Shown here piece after piece: positions 6,914 to 14,585 of a stretch of 64,000 nucleotides of DNA. Position 1 is the stretch's first letter. The number at the start of each line of letters is the position of its first letter. A model generated the notes under the pieces. It ran no database searches. It had not been told where the DNA came from and worked only from the letters and a program-made list of their open reading frames with translations. The position numbers and the translations under genes are program-made. The DNA comes from Actinacidiphila alni (GTDB lineage Bacteria > Actinomycetota > Actinomycetes > Streptomycetales > Streptomycetaceae): contig NZ_FONG01000003.1 in the NCBI RefSeq assembly GCF_900112845.1, positions 1 to 64,000 of the forward strand, written 5' to 3'.

Positions 6914-9877
6914 TCAGCCGTACGCGTTGAACTCGGCGATCGACCACCAGGACGACGCGCTGCCGGTCTGCGTCACCCGGATGTAGCGGGCGGCCTGCGC
7001 CGGGAAGGACGCCGTGACCAGGGCGGCGGACCCCGCTCCGGTCGCGACCGGAGCGCTCCACGTCGTGCCGTTCGCCGACAGGGCGACCTGGTAGCCGCGC
7101 GCGTAGTCGCTGGCGCTGCCCGCGGAGTCCATCGTGATCCGGTCGACCGTGTGCGACGCGCCCATGTCCACCGTCACCGTCTGGCCGTTGGTCATCGGTG
7201 TGCCGGTGCTCCAGCGGGTGGCCGCGTCCCCGTCCAGCATCCGCGCGGCCACGTCACCGCCGCCGGTCGCCGACGCGGACGCCGTCCAGCCGGTGCGCGG
7301 CAGCACCGCGTCCCCGCCGCCGGTGCCCGCCGCAATGGTGGTGTGACCGGTGAGCCGGATGTCGCGCGAGGAGGAGCCGACGTAGATGCTGTTGCTGCCC
7401 GCCGCGTTGGTCCAGCCGCTCGCCCAGTACTGGAAGCTGCGGGCGTCCAGCGTCACCGAAACATGCTGCGTCTGACCGGGGTTGAGGCTGACGCGCTCGA
7501 AGCCCCGCAGGCTCTTGGGCGGTTCGCCGGTCGTGGCGGGCTGACCGACGTAGACCTGGGCGACCTCCGCGCCCGCCGTGCTCCCGGTGTTGGTCACGTC
7601 GAAGCCGACGGCCACATTGCCGTTCGCGTCCGGCGCGGACACCGTCAGGCCGGAGTAGCCGAAGGTGGTGTAGGACAGGCCGAAGCCGAACGGGTAGGCG
7701 GGCGTCTTGTTCTGCGCGTCGTACCAGCGGTAGCCGACGTCGACGCCCTCGCTGTACTGGACCGTGTTGTTCTGCCCCGGCCACTGCGCGGTGGTGTGCG
7801 CGGGCACGTCCGCGATCGAGGCGGGGAAGGTCACCGGCAGCTTGCCGGAGAAATTGGTGTCCCCGTACAGCAGGCGGGCGATGGCCGTACCGTCCTCCTG
7901 GCCCGGGTACCAGTTCTCCACGATGCCGCGCACCGCGTTCGCCCACGGCATCGCCACCGCCGAGCCGCTGTTGACGACCACCACCGTGTTGGGGTTCGCG
8001 GCGGCCACATCGGTGACGAGCTGATTCTGCGCGGTGGAGAGGTTGATCGACGACAGATCGCCGCCCTCGGACTCGAAGTTGCTCACGAAGACCACCGCCA
8101 GATCACTGGCACGGGCCGTCGCGACCGCCTGGTCGTGCAGCGACTGGCCCGGCACCTGCCAGCCGAGCGTCGCATTGCTGCCGCCGCCCGCCTGGTAGTA
8201 GTCCACCTCGATGCTCACGGGCTGATTGGCCGTCAGGGTGACGGTGCCGGTACGGGTGGTGGGGCCCTGGTCGAACCAATTGTTGATGATCTGCTGCCCG
8301 TTGACGAACAGCCGGCTGCCGTCGTCGCTGTTGAGCGAGAAGGTGTAGGTGCCGGAGGTGGGCGGGGTCAGCGTGCCGGTCCACTTCGCCGACCAGTTGG
8401 TGGAGTTGACGCCGGGGGCGGGGGACTGGCCGCCCCACACGTTGTCGATCGCCTTGTCGACGCGGCTCGCGACCACCGCGCCCGACAGATCCTTGCTGTT
8501 GTGGTATTCGCCGAGCAGGCCGTTGCCGGTGCCCTGAGAGGGCTTCAGATAGCTGCTGCCGACCGGTGCGAGCGAGCCGTTCGCGGACGGCACCCCCTGC
8601 GCGTACGTCACGGTGGTGCCGCTGCCCGCGCGGGTGGTGAGGCCCTGGTACGGGGTGATCACATGCGGCGCGTTGACGCCCGCGCTGCCGCCGCCCTGCG
8701 TCATGGCGTTGGTGCCGGCGTCGTCGCCGATCACCGCCAGGGACTTCACGGCGGCGGAGACCGGCAGCGTGCCCGCGGTGTTCTTCAGCAGGACGCTGCC
8801 CTCCTCGGCGACCTGCTGCGAGATCGCGGCGTGCGCGGGGGAGGTGACGACGGCGTTCGTCGAGCCGGTGTTGGGGTGGTCGAACAGGCCGCGGCCGAAC
8901 ATCGACACGAGGATGCGGCGCACGTGGTCGTCGATCGTGGCCTGCGCGACCTGGCCGTTGTTCACGGCGTTGGTCAGCGCGGTGCCGTAGTAGTCCTTGC
9001 CCGGCATCTCCATGTCCAGGCCGTTGTTGGCGGACGCGACCGTGGAGTGCGTGGCGCCCCAGTCGGAGGTGATGAAGCCGGTGAAGCCGAGGTCGCCCTT
9101 GAGCAGGCCGTTCTGGAGCGGGCCGTTCTCGCAGGCGAAGGGGCCGTTGATCGCGGAGTACGAGCACATCGCGGAGTCGGCGTGGCCCTGCTTCACCGCG
9201 GCCTCGAACGCCGGGGTGTAGATCTCGCGCACCGCGCGGTCGGAGACGATCGCGTTGTCCGAGGTGTTGTTGCGGTTGGTCTCCTGGTTGTAGACCGCGA
9301 AGTGCTTGACCTGGGCCATCGGGCCCTGGCTCTGGATGCCCTGGATGTCGGCGGCGCCCAACCGGCCCGCCAGATACGGGTCTTCGCCCAGCGACTCGAA
9401 GGCGCGGCCCCAGCGGGGGTCGCGCACGATGTTGATCGTGGGTGCCAGCACCACATTGGTGCCCTTGCCCCACTGCTCGGAGCCCAGCACCTTGCCGTAG
9501 TCCTGCATCAGCGCGGTGTCCCAGCTGGCCGCGCCCGCCACCGGGGCGGCCATCTGCGTCACGTCGTTGAACCCGTCACCGGCCCCGACCGGGCCGTCCT
9601 GCAGGTGCAGCGGCGGGATCCCGAGGCGGCTGTTGCCGTCCACGCACCCGACGTAGCCGCACGACGCCCCGCCGTGCAGCATCGTCAGCTTCTCGGCCTG
9701 CGTCATCGCGGCCAGCAATTCGTCCGCCCGCTGCGCGGGCGTCTGCGCCGCGTCCGTCCACGGCTGCGCGGCCGCGTGCGCGGGCGTCACACCCCCGTAG
9801 ACAGCGCTTCCTGCGGCGGCGAGCAATAACGCTGCCAAGGGCAGCGCGGGTCGTATCCATTGGCGCATGGGTCGCAT
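6914..9877 (-). CDS. Secreted GH3 beta-glucosidase with PA14 and discoidin (F5/8C) domains
   Basis: 987 aa, secreted. A Sec signal peptide is followed by the GH3 N-terminal barrel with the nucleophile aspartate in FITSDWGATHS and the substrate motif LGEDPYLAG. The GH3 C-terminal domain is interrupted by a PA14 module (about residues 440-590, with TYTFSLNSDDGSRLFVNGQ). A fibronectin-like domain follows, then a C-terminal discoidin/F5-8C carbohydrate-binding domain (about 850-987) ending YIRVTQTGSASSWWSIAEFN. The first ATG (9877) is favoured because GGAG lies six bases before it; a second ATG is three codons in. An AGCGCT-centred operator and a TTGACA promoter lie upstream. The same type of discoidin tail ends the GH30 enzyme at 51257. 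Confidence 0.93.
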   Translation of the reverse strand: MRPMRQWIRPALPLAALLLAAAGSAVYGGVTPAHAAAQPWTDAAQTPAQRADELLAAMTQAEKLTMLHGGASCGYVGCVDGNSRLGIPPLHLQDGPVGAGDGFNDVTQMAAPVAGAASWDTALMQDYGKVLGSEQWGKGTNVVLAPTINIVRDPRWGRAFESLGEDPYLAGRLGAADIQGIQSQGPMAQVKHFAVYNQETNRNNTSDNAIVSDRAVREIYTPAFEAAVKQGHADSAMCSYSAINGPFACENGPLQNGLLKGDLGFTGFITSDWGATHSTVASANNGLDMEMPGKDYYGTALTNAVNNGQVAQATIDDHVRRILVSMFGRGLFDHPNTGSTNAVVTSPAHAAISQQVAEEGSVLLKNTAGTLPVSAAVKSLAVIGDDAGTNAMTQGGGSAGVNAPHVITPYQGLTTRAGSGTTVTYAQGVPSANGSLAPVGSSYLKPSQGTGNGLLGEYHNSKDLSGAVVASRVDKAIDNVWGGQSPAPGVNSTNWSAKWTGTLTPPTSGTYTFSLNSDDGSRLFVNGQQIINNWFDQGPTTRTGTVTLTANQPVSIEVDYYQAGGGSNATLGWQVPGQSLHDQAVATARASDLAVVFVSNFESEGGDLSSINLSTAQNQLVTDVAAANPNTVVVVNSGSAVAMPWANAVRGIVENWYPGQEDGTAIARLLYGDTNFSGKLPVTFPASIADVPAHTTAQWPGQNNTVQYSEGVDVGYRWYDAQNKTPAYPFGFGLSYTTFGYSGLTVSAPDANGNVAVGFDVTNTGSTAGAEVAQVYVGQPATTGEPPKSLRGFERVSLNPGQTQHVSVTLDARSFQYWASGWTNAAGSNSIYVGSSSRDIRLTGHTTIAAGTGGGDAVLPRTGWTASASATGGGDVAARMLDGDAATRWSTGTPMTNGQTVTVDMGASHTVDRITMDSAGSASDYARGYQVALSANGTTWSAPVATGAGSAALVTASFPAQAARYIRVTQTGSASSWWSIAEFNAYG

Positions 9878-9975
9878 GGGGGGACTCCAGTCGGTGAAGC
9901 GACAGCGAGCAGGGAGAGCGACGGCATGCGGCCCGCGAAGACGCGTGGGGGCGTCACCGGCGGGCTGCGTGAGCG

Positions 9976-10024
9976 ACGATGGTCGCCCGCCGAACCCTTG
10001 TCAAGGCTGCGTGAAAGCGCTCTC
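9976..10024 (-). promoter_or_regulatory. Promoter and LacI-type operator of the GH3 gene
   Basis: On the minus strand, TTGACA (9999-10004) and CATCGT (9976-9981) are separated by 17 bp, a good vegetative promoter. Nine bp upstream of the -35 box, GAAAGCGCTCTC (10013-10024) is a near-perfect palindrome centred on AGCGCT, like the operator at 308-323. Sharing of a LacI-type repressor between the GH1 and GH3 genes is plausible. Confidence 0.6.
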
Positions 10025-10074
10025 CCGCGCTCCCGGGCCGCGCCGCCCGCCGTGCTCCGCGCCGCCGGCCGGGG

Positions 10075-10602
10075 TCACACCGGGTGGACGCTCGCTCGCT
10101 GGATCTGGCCGTCGGTCACCGTGTAGGTGCCCTCGAAGGACTTGGTGGTGCCGTCGGACTGGAGGGCGTCGAGGTGGAGGGTGACCGTGGTGGGGGTGGC
10201 GGCGAGGACGGTGACGATGTCGGCGGTGGTGTCGGAGAAGCCGCTCACGAAGTGGGAGTAGGAGGAGTCGAGGTTCTTGCCGCCCAGGGCCCAGGCGCGG
10301 CCGTAGTCGTGGGCGTTGATCGCGGCGAAGTAGTCGCCGACGACGGTCGCCGCGTCCGCCGGTGCGGGCGACGGCGGTGGTGGCGCGGCCGTGGTCGTCG
10401 CCGTCGTGGTGCGGGTGGCGGCGGGCGTGGTGGGCGTCGGCGGGGGCGGCGGATTCTGCGTCGTCACGGTGGCCGTCACCGTCGTGCCGGCGGCGGAGGA
10501 CGCGCCGGCCCCGGCGTTGCCGTCCGTACTGCCGCAGGCCCCCGCGGTGGCCGCCGCGACGGCGACCAGCAGCGCCGCGGGCAGGAGTCGTACACGGGCC
10601 AT
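10075..10602 (-). CDS. Predicted lipoprotein with a Pro/Thr-rich linker
   Basis: 175 aa. Signal peptide MARVRLLPAALLVAVAAATAGAC with a relaxed lipobox ending at Cys23, a low-complexity Thr/Pro/Ala linker (about residues 35-90), then a globular C-terminal domain of about 85 aa (VVGDYFAAINAHDYGRAWALGG ...) that resembles the NTF2/SnoaL-like extracellular domains frequent in actinobacterial lipoproteins. The start at 10602 is supported by GAGGTGAG upstream; a longer frame starting at 10674 lacks a signal peptide. Function unknown; it would be displayed outside the membrane. Confidence 0.75.
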   Translation of the reverse strand: MARVRLLPAALLVAVAAATAGACGSTDGNAGAGASSAAGTTVTATVTTQNPPPPPTPTTPAATRTTTATTTAAPPPPSPAPADAATVVGDYFAAINAHDYGRAWALGGKNLDSSYSHFVSGFSDTTADIVTVLAATPTTVTLHLDALQSDGTTKSFEGTYTVTDGQIQRASVHPV

Positions 10603-10696
10603 GGGACTCACCTCAAGGTGGCTGTCCCCTTGTACCAGCCTGCGCCTGCCCGCCCGCGACCGCTCGCCGATCAAGGTCCGCCCGCCGCCGGAGGCG

Positions 10697-11419
10697 TCAC
10701 GCGGCGGTGCGCCCGCCGTCCACCGGCACGTTCGCGCCGGTGATGTAGGCGGCCTGCGGCGAGGCGAGGAAGACGATCGCGCGGGCGATCTCCTCGGTGC
10801 TCGCGTACCGCCCGAGCAGCGTCGTCCTGCCCAGTGTCTCCGCCATCTCCAGCGGCGCGCCCTCGGTGAGCGTCGGACCGGGCGCCACGGTGTTGACGCG
10901 CACTCCGGCCGGGCCGAATTCCGCCGCCCAGGTGCGGGTCAGCGAGTTCAGCGCCGCCTTGGTCGCGCTGTAGACCGACGAGCCCGGCAGCGCGATCGTC
11001 GCCGCCATCGTGCTGATGTTGATGATGCTGCCGTCGCCGCGCGCCGCCATCCGCGGCGCGATCGCGGCGGTGAGGAAATACGGCGCCCGCACATTGACCC
11101 GGAACATCTCCTCGTACGACGCCGCCCCCTGCTCACCGGTCGGCGCGAAGTCGAAGATCCCCGCGTTGTTGACCAGGATGTCGACGTCCGCCGCCTCCTC
11201 GGCCAGGCGCCGCACCGAGTCGAGGTCGGTCATGTCGACGGCGACGAAGCGGGCCTTCCCGCCGTCCGCCTCGATCGCGGCGACGGTCTCGGCGCCCCGT
11301 TCGGCGTTGCGCCCCGCCACGATCACCTCGGCGCCGGCCTTTGCCAGCTGCTTCGCCGTCTCCCGGCCGATGCCGGAGGTCGAACCGGTGACCAGAGCGC
11401 TGCGACCTGCAAGTTCCAT
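10697..11419 (-). CDS. Short-chain dehydrogenase/reductase (SDR)
   Basis: 240 aa, classical SDR. Cofactor motif TGSTSGIG at residues 11-18, NNAG, catalytic Ser in NISTMAATIALPGSS, and YSATK (Tyr/Lys). The ending YITGANVPVDGGRTAA is typical. Substrate unknown. Divergent from the TetR regulator at 11534, with two TGGAG-N6-CTCCA operators between them, so it is probably repressed by that protein. The C-terminus is complete; the start at 11419 is the first ATG with a full Rossmann beta-strand. Confidence 0.9.
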   Translation of the reverse strand: MELAGRSALVTGSTSGIGRETAKQLAKAGAEVIVAGRNAERGAETVAAIEADGGKARFVAVDMTDLDSVRRLAEEAADVDILVNNAGIFDFAPTGEQGAASYEEMFRVNVRAPYFLTAAIAPRMAARGDGSIINISTMAATIALPGSSVYSATKAALNSLTRTWAAEFGPAGVRVNTVAPGPTLTEGAPLEMAETLGRTTLLGRYASTEEIARAIVFLASPQAAYITGANVPVDGGRTAA

Positions 11420-11460
11420 GATGCTCGCCTGAATTCTGTGCTGAAGGGATGTCGCTGGAA

Positions 11461-11510
11461 TGGAGCGATGGCTCCATTCTTGGCACGGAAAGATTGGAGT
11501 GTCAACTCCA
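11461..11510. promoter_or_regulatory. Twin TetR operators between SDR and TetR genes
   Basis: Two inverted repeats with the same design: TGGAGC-GATG-GCTCCA (11461-11476, extendable to AATGGAGC/GCTCCATT) and TGGAGT-GTCA-ACTCCA (11495-11510). Half-site TGGAGY, four-base spacer, centres 34 bp apart. They cover the region where both divergent promoters must lie, the normal layout for TetR autoregulation plus control of a divergent target. Confidence 0.8.
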
Positions 11511-11533
11511 GAAAAAGCGGTACCCTGGGCACC

Positions 11534-12196
11534 ATGACGCGCACCGGCACACGCACCGACACGGCGGACGAGACGGACGGGACGGGCCCGCGCCTCACGC
11601 GCAAGGGCCTGGCGACCCGGGGGCGGATCGTCGCCGCCGCCGCGGACCTGATGTTCGAGCGCGGCGTCGCCGGCACGAGCACCGACGACGTACGCGCGGC
11701 CGCAGGCGTCAGCACCTCGCAGATCTACCACTACTTCACCGACAAGAACGCCCTGATCAGAGCGGTCATCGCGCATCAGACGGACGCGGTGCTCGACGCC
11801 CAGGAGCCGCTGCTGAGCCGGCTGGACAGCATGGCGGCGCTGCGCGCCTGGCGCGATCTCGTGGTCGATCTGCAGCGGCAGCGGCATTGCGAGGGCGGCT
11901 GCCCGATCGGCTCGCTGGCCAGTGAACTCTCCGAGGGCGACCCTCAGGCCCGCGCCGATCTCGTCGACGGCTTCGCCCGCTGGGAGGGCGCGATCCGCGA
12001 CGGCCTGCACGCCATGCGCGACCGCGGGGACCTCCGCGCGGACGCCGACCCCGAGCGGCTGGCGCTGGCCACACTCGCGGCGCTCCAGGGCGGCCTGCTG
12101 CTGACGCAGATGCGGCGCGAGACCGCGCCGCTGGAGGCGGCGCTGGACTCGATGCTCGACATCATCGAACGGTGGACCGTGACGACCGCCGGATGA
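11534..12196 (+). CDS. TetR-family transcriptional repressor
   Basis: 220 aa. TetR helix-turn-helix at about residues 22-68 (KGLATRGRIVAAAADLMFERGVAGTSTDDVRAAAGVSTSQIYHYFTDKNAL) and an alpha-helical ligand domain of the TetR_C type with CEGGCPIGSLASELSE, which is characteristic of the subgroup regulating dehydrogenases or stress genes. The start ATG at 11534 follows the twin operators; an upstream open frame is not coding. Likely represses itself and the divergent SDR gene. Confidence 0.9.
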   Translation: MTRTGTRTDTADETDGTGPRLTRKGLATRGRIVAAAADLMFERGVAGTSTDDVRAAAGVSTSQIYHYFTDKNALIRAVIAHQTDAVLDAQEPLLSRLDSMAALRAWRDLVVDLQRQRHCEGGCPIGSLASELSEGDPQARADLVDGFARWEGAIRDGLHAMRDRGDLRADADPERLALATLAALQGGLLLTQMRRETAPLEAALDSMLDIIERWTVTTAG

Positions 12197-12199
12197 CGG

Positions 12200-12532
12200 T
12201 CAGTTGCCGCCCGTACGCCCCGCGGTGTCGTCCCCCTCGTCCCCCTCGGCGTCCTCGCCTTCCTCGTCGTCCGCCATCGAGCCCGGACTGGAGAAGTCCG
12301 GGCTGCTGAAGCCGGGGGAGGAGATGCCGATCTCGTCGGGGACCAGATCGTCCGCGGAGCCGGATTCGTAGTCCGGGCCGCGGAAGGGCGGGACCTCGAA
12401 GTCCGGCGGGGTGTAGTCCGGCACCACGTCGTCCGGGCCGGTGAAGTCGGGGCTGGAGAAATCCGGGCTGGAGAAGCCGGGACTGGCGAAGTCCGGCTCG
12501 TCCGCCCCGTCGTCCCGTCGGTCGTCGCCCAT
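12200..12532 (-). CDS. Acidic low-complexity protein with F-S-S-P-D/G repeats
   Basis: 110 aa, no recognisable fold and no membrane segment. It consists of repeats of DFSSPGFSSPDFSSPDF-type units (residues about 13-32 and again about 70-85) separated by Pro/Asp-rich segments and ends in a strongly acidic tail (DDEEGEDAEGDEGDD). The DNA shows the same 15-bp periodicity. The regularly spaced aromatic residues in a disordered acidic chain look like repeated short linear binding motifs. It is convergent with the TetR gene (3-bp gap) and divergent from the L36 gene. A weak GGAGAGGA ribosome-binding site lies upstream. I cannot name a function; that it is expressed is inferred from codon bias and the protein-level repeat. 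Confidence 0.6.
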   Translation of the reverse strand: MGDDRRDDGADEPDFASPGFSSPDFSSPDFTGPDDVVPDYTPPDFEVPPFRGPDYESGSADDLVPDEIGISSPGFSSPDFSSPGSMADDEEGEDAEGDEGDDTAGRTGGN

Positions 12533-12578
12533 CGCGTACCGTCCTCTCCCCGCGGCCGTGCGGCCGCCGCCCGGCCGT

Positions 12579-12604
12579 GGAATGAACCCGGCCGCAGCAC
12601 CGTT
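12579..12604 (+). promoter_or_regulatory. Sigma-R-like promoter (GGAAT-N18-GTT) for L36
   Basis: GGAAT at 12579-12583 and GTT at 12602-12604 are separated by exactly 18 bp, matching the consensus recognised by the thiol-oxidative-stress sigma factor SigR of Streptomyces. It lies 42 bp before the L36 start. The match is to a short consensus, so it needs an experimental check. Confidence 0.55.
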
Positions 12605-12645
12605 GTCGTGCGTGCAACGAACTGTACGAGCAGGAAGGTGCCCCC

Positions 12646-12768
12646 ATGAAGGTGCGTAATTCGCTGCGTTCGCTCAAGAACCGGCCGGGCGCCCAGATCG
12701 TCCGCCGCCGCGGCAAGGTCTATGTGATCAATCGCAAGGACCCGCGGAGCAAGGCCCGCCAGGGCTGA
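12646..12768 (+). CDS. rpmJ: Ribosomal protein L36, zinc-free (type B) form
   Basis: 40 aa: [20 protein letters not shown] then a basic [20 protein letters not shown] tail. The protein is clearly bL36 but lacks the C-C-C-H zinc ribbon of the housekeeping form, so it is the alternative, cysteine-free paralogue used when zinc or thiols are limiting. AGGAAGG lies eight bases before the ATG. The sequence upstream matches a SigR promoter rather than a Zur box. A zinc-ribbon protein follows at 13136 but is separated by 367 bp. Confidence 0.95.
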   Translation: MKVRNSLRSLKNRPGAQIVRRRGKVYVINRKDPRSKARQG

Positions 12769-13135
12769 GCCGTGCGGGCCGCGCCCGCCGCCCACGATCC
12801 GTACCGCCCCGGCCGTCCCGCGCGGACGACGGGGGCGGACCCGTATTCCGGACCTGTACCCGGACCCGAACCGAGGCCGCAACGCCGGCCCGTATCCCCG
12901 CCCCGCGTCCGCGTCCCGGAATCGGCCCGACTCCCGCAGGACGTCCAAGTTCCGGTTGCCCGTGCCGGACCGGCACACGCATGTGCGAAAGTGTCCTGTG
13001 CCCGTGTGCCGGGCCCGGCGACGGGCCAACGGTCCGGGCGCGGAAACCGGAGCGGCGTGCGGGGCGTCCGTGCCGGTGGGGGAACCGGCGGGTCAGGGGG
13101 CCCGGCCGGACGGTGCGCGCGGTGGAGGCGTGGGA
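12769..13135. other. Intergenic stretch without a convincing gene
   Basis: This 367-bp spacer contains degenerate CGTACC/CCCGGACC-rich repeats (for example CCGTATTCCGGACCTGTACC) similar to spacer repeats elsewhere in the window. Frames are open because of base composition but have no biased codon use and no good start. The last 15 bases hold the ribosome-binding site (GGAGG) of the next gene. Confidence 0.5.
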
Positions 13136-13795
13136 ATGAGTTCCGAGATCTACTTCAGCAACAACTACCGGGACCTGTGCCAGGAGCACGGCACCGGAGC
13201 GGGCTTCCAGTTCGAGTTCTCGTGCCGGCGCTGCCAGGACACCTGGCGCTCGCCCTTCGAGGCGTACACCAGCGGCCGGGTGGCCGGCTGGCTCGGCAAG
13301 GGCGTGAGCGCGGCCTACGGGATGCTGGGCCGCGGCGGCTACGGCGTGTCGAGCGCCGCGGACGGCCTGGCGGGCGCGGGCTTCGGCAACGCGCGCGACA
13401 CCGCCTTCCAGCGCGCGATCAGCAATGCGCAGGGCCACTTCAACCGCTGCCCGCGCTGCACCGACTACGTGTGCAACCGTTGCTGGAACGCCGGCCAGGG
13501 CATCTGCCTGACCTGCGCTCCCGACACCGCCGCCGAGGCGCTCGCCGCCCAGCAGCGCGGCCTCAACGACATGGTCTCCGAGCGCGCCTACACCGTGGGC
13601 CAGCAGGCAGGACAGTCCTTCGACGTGACGGCGCCGCGGCAGCTGGTCTGCCCGCAGTGCGGGACGGAGACGCACGGCGCCGCCTTCTGCTCCGGCTGCG
13701 GCCACCGGCTCGCCCAGCCCGACACCTGCACCTCGTGCAGCGCCCAGGTGCCGCAGGGCGCCGCCTTCTGCCCGGGCTGCGGCACCCGCCGCTGA
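13136..13795 (+). CDS. Multi-zinc-ribbon protein
   Basis: 219 aa with at least four cysteine pairs: CRRC (near 33), CPRC/CNRC/CLTC in the middle (about residues 103-125), and two C-terminal zinc ribbons CPQC...CSGC and CTSC...CPGC (about residues 171-215). A Gly-rich central region (KGVSAAYGMLGRGGYGVSSAADGLAGAG) may contact membrane or partners. The start follows GGAGGCGTGGGA. I recognise the family only as conserved actinobacterial zinc-ribbon proteins without known function. A strong bidirectional terminator follows. Confidence 0.75.
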   Translation: MSSEIYFSNNYRDLCQEHGTGAGFQFEFSCRRCQDTWRSPFEAYTSGRVAGWLGKGVSAAYGMLGRGGYGVSSAADGLAGAGFGNARDTAFQRAISNAQGHFNRCPRCTDYVCNRCWNAGQGICLTCAPDTAAEALAAQQRGLNDMVSERAYTVGQQAGQSFDVTAPRQLVCPQCGTETHGAAFCSGCGHRLAQPDTCTSCSAQVPQGAAFCPGCGTRR

Positions 13796-13836
13796 CCCGC
13801 CGCCGGCCCGTCGTCGGCCGTACGCGCACGTGCGAA

Positions 13837-13866
13837 GGGCCCGCCCCCACGATCGGGGACGGGCCC
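13837..13866. terminator. Bidirectional hairpin terminator
   Basis: GGGCCCGCCCCC (13837-13848) pairs with a downstream CGGGGACGGGCCC across a five-base loop (one mismatch). It lies between the convergent ends of the zinc-ribbon gene (13795) and the TetR gene (13894). Confidence 0.8.
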
Positions 13867-13893
13867 TCACCGCAGCGGGACGGCTCCTGCGTC

Positions 13894-14544
13894 CTACGCG
13901 CCCCGGCCGCACGACGTACGTCCCGCGCCGCCGCTGATCTGTGTCAACTGCTCGCGGGTCGCGGGGGCGTGGGCCGACGGGACGTCGGGCGCGCGCAGCC
14001 CGGCGAACTGGATGTCCAGATGGCGCTGCCACGCCTCGGGCGCGATCGGGCCCGCCGTCTCGATGATGCCGCGCAGCGCCCAGGCGGCCGCCATCACGTC
14101 ACCGAGCACGATGCTCGGGCCGATCCGGCCCTTGTCCTGCGCCTGGACCAGGAGTTCGGTGATCAGGTCGCGCAGCTCCTCGACCCGCGTGGCCTTGGAG
14201 TGGCCCACGGCCTTGACCGCGTAGCCGCGGTGCGTGCTCATCGACTCGCCCATGGCCCGCAGGAAGACCTCGAGGCCGGTGCCGTCGCCGAGGGTGAGCG
14301 CCTTGCGCGCCTCGTCGACCAGCTCGCAGACCATCAGGTCCACGATCTCCTCGACGAGGGCGTCCTTGTTGGGGAAGCGCCGGTAGACGGTGCCGACGCC
14401 CACCCCCGCGCGCGAGGCGATCAGCTCCATGCTCGCCTCCGTACCGTATTCGGAGACGACCTCGCGCGCGGCCTCGATGACCAGCTGCTGATTCCGTACG
14501 GCGTCGCGCCGCATCGGCCGGTCCTGCGTGTCGTGCCCTGCCAT
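13894..14544 (-). CDS. TetR-family regulator of the adjacent MFS exporter
   Basis: 216 aa. TetR DNA-binding domain at about residues 13-60 (RNQQLVIEAAREVVSEYGTEASMELIASRAGVGVGTVYRRFPNKDAL) and a variable helical ligand domain. It is the second gene of an operon: the MFS transporter ends 41 bp upstream. Repeats of the form GGAA-N6-TTCC in front of the MFS gene are the likely binding sites, giving negative feedback on the whole operon with the exported drug as inducer (inference). The start has GGGAGTGA seven bases upstream. Confidence 0.9.
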   Translation of the reverse strand: MAGHDTQDRPMRRDAVRNQQLVIEAAREVVSEYGTEASMELIASRAGVGVGTVYRRFPNKDALVEEIVDLMVCELVDEARKALTLGDGTGLEVFLRAMGESMSTHRGYAVKAVGHSKATRVEELRDLITELLVQAQDKGRIGPSIVLGDVMAAAWALRGIIETAGPIAPEAWQRHLDIQFAGLRAPDVPSAHAPATREQLTQISGGAGRTSCGRGA

Positions 14545-14585
14545 CCGTCACTCCCGGTCGATGCGGCCGTGTCCCTGCCGTGCGG

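Noticed and set aside
7151..9829. Long open reading frame on the plus strand antisense to the GH3 gene
   Set aside because: It exists because of GC-rich codon structure; its translation is Arg/Gly/Val-rich without domains, and the GH3 protein on the other strand has full motifs.
12533..12645. Zur box in front of the zinc-free L36
   Set aside because: No TGAAAATGATTTTCA-like palindrome; the only inverted repeat (CGTTG-N9-CAACG) is short. The sigma-R-like pattern fits better.
12956..13135. N-terminal extension of the zinc-ribbon protein
   Set aside because: The frame is open, but the sequence is Arg/Pro-rich and lies before the GGAGG ribosome-binding site at 13124-13128; the ATG at 13136 is better.
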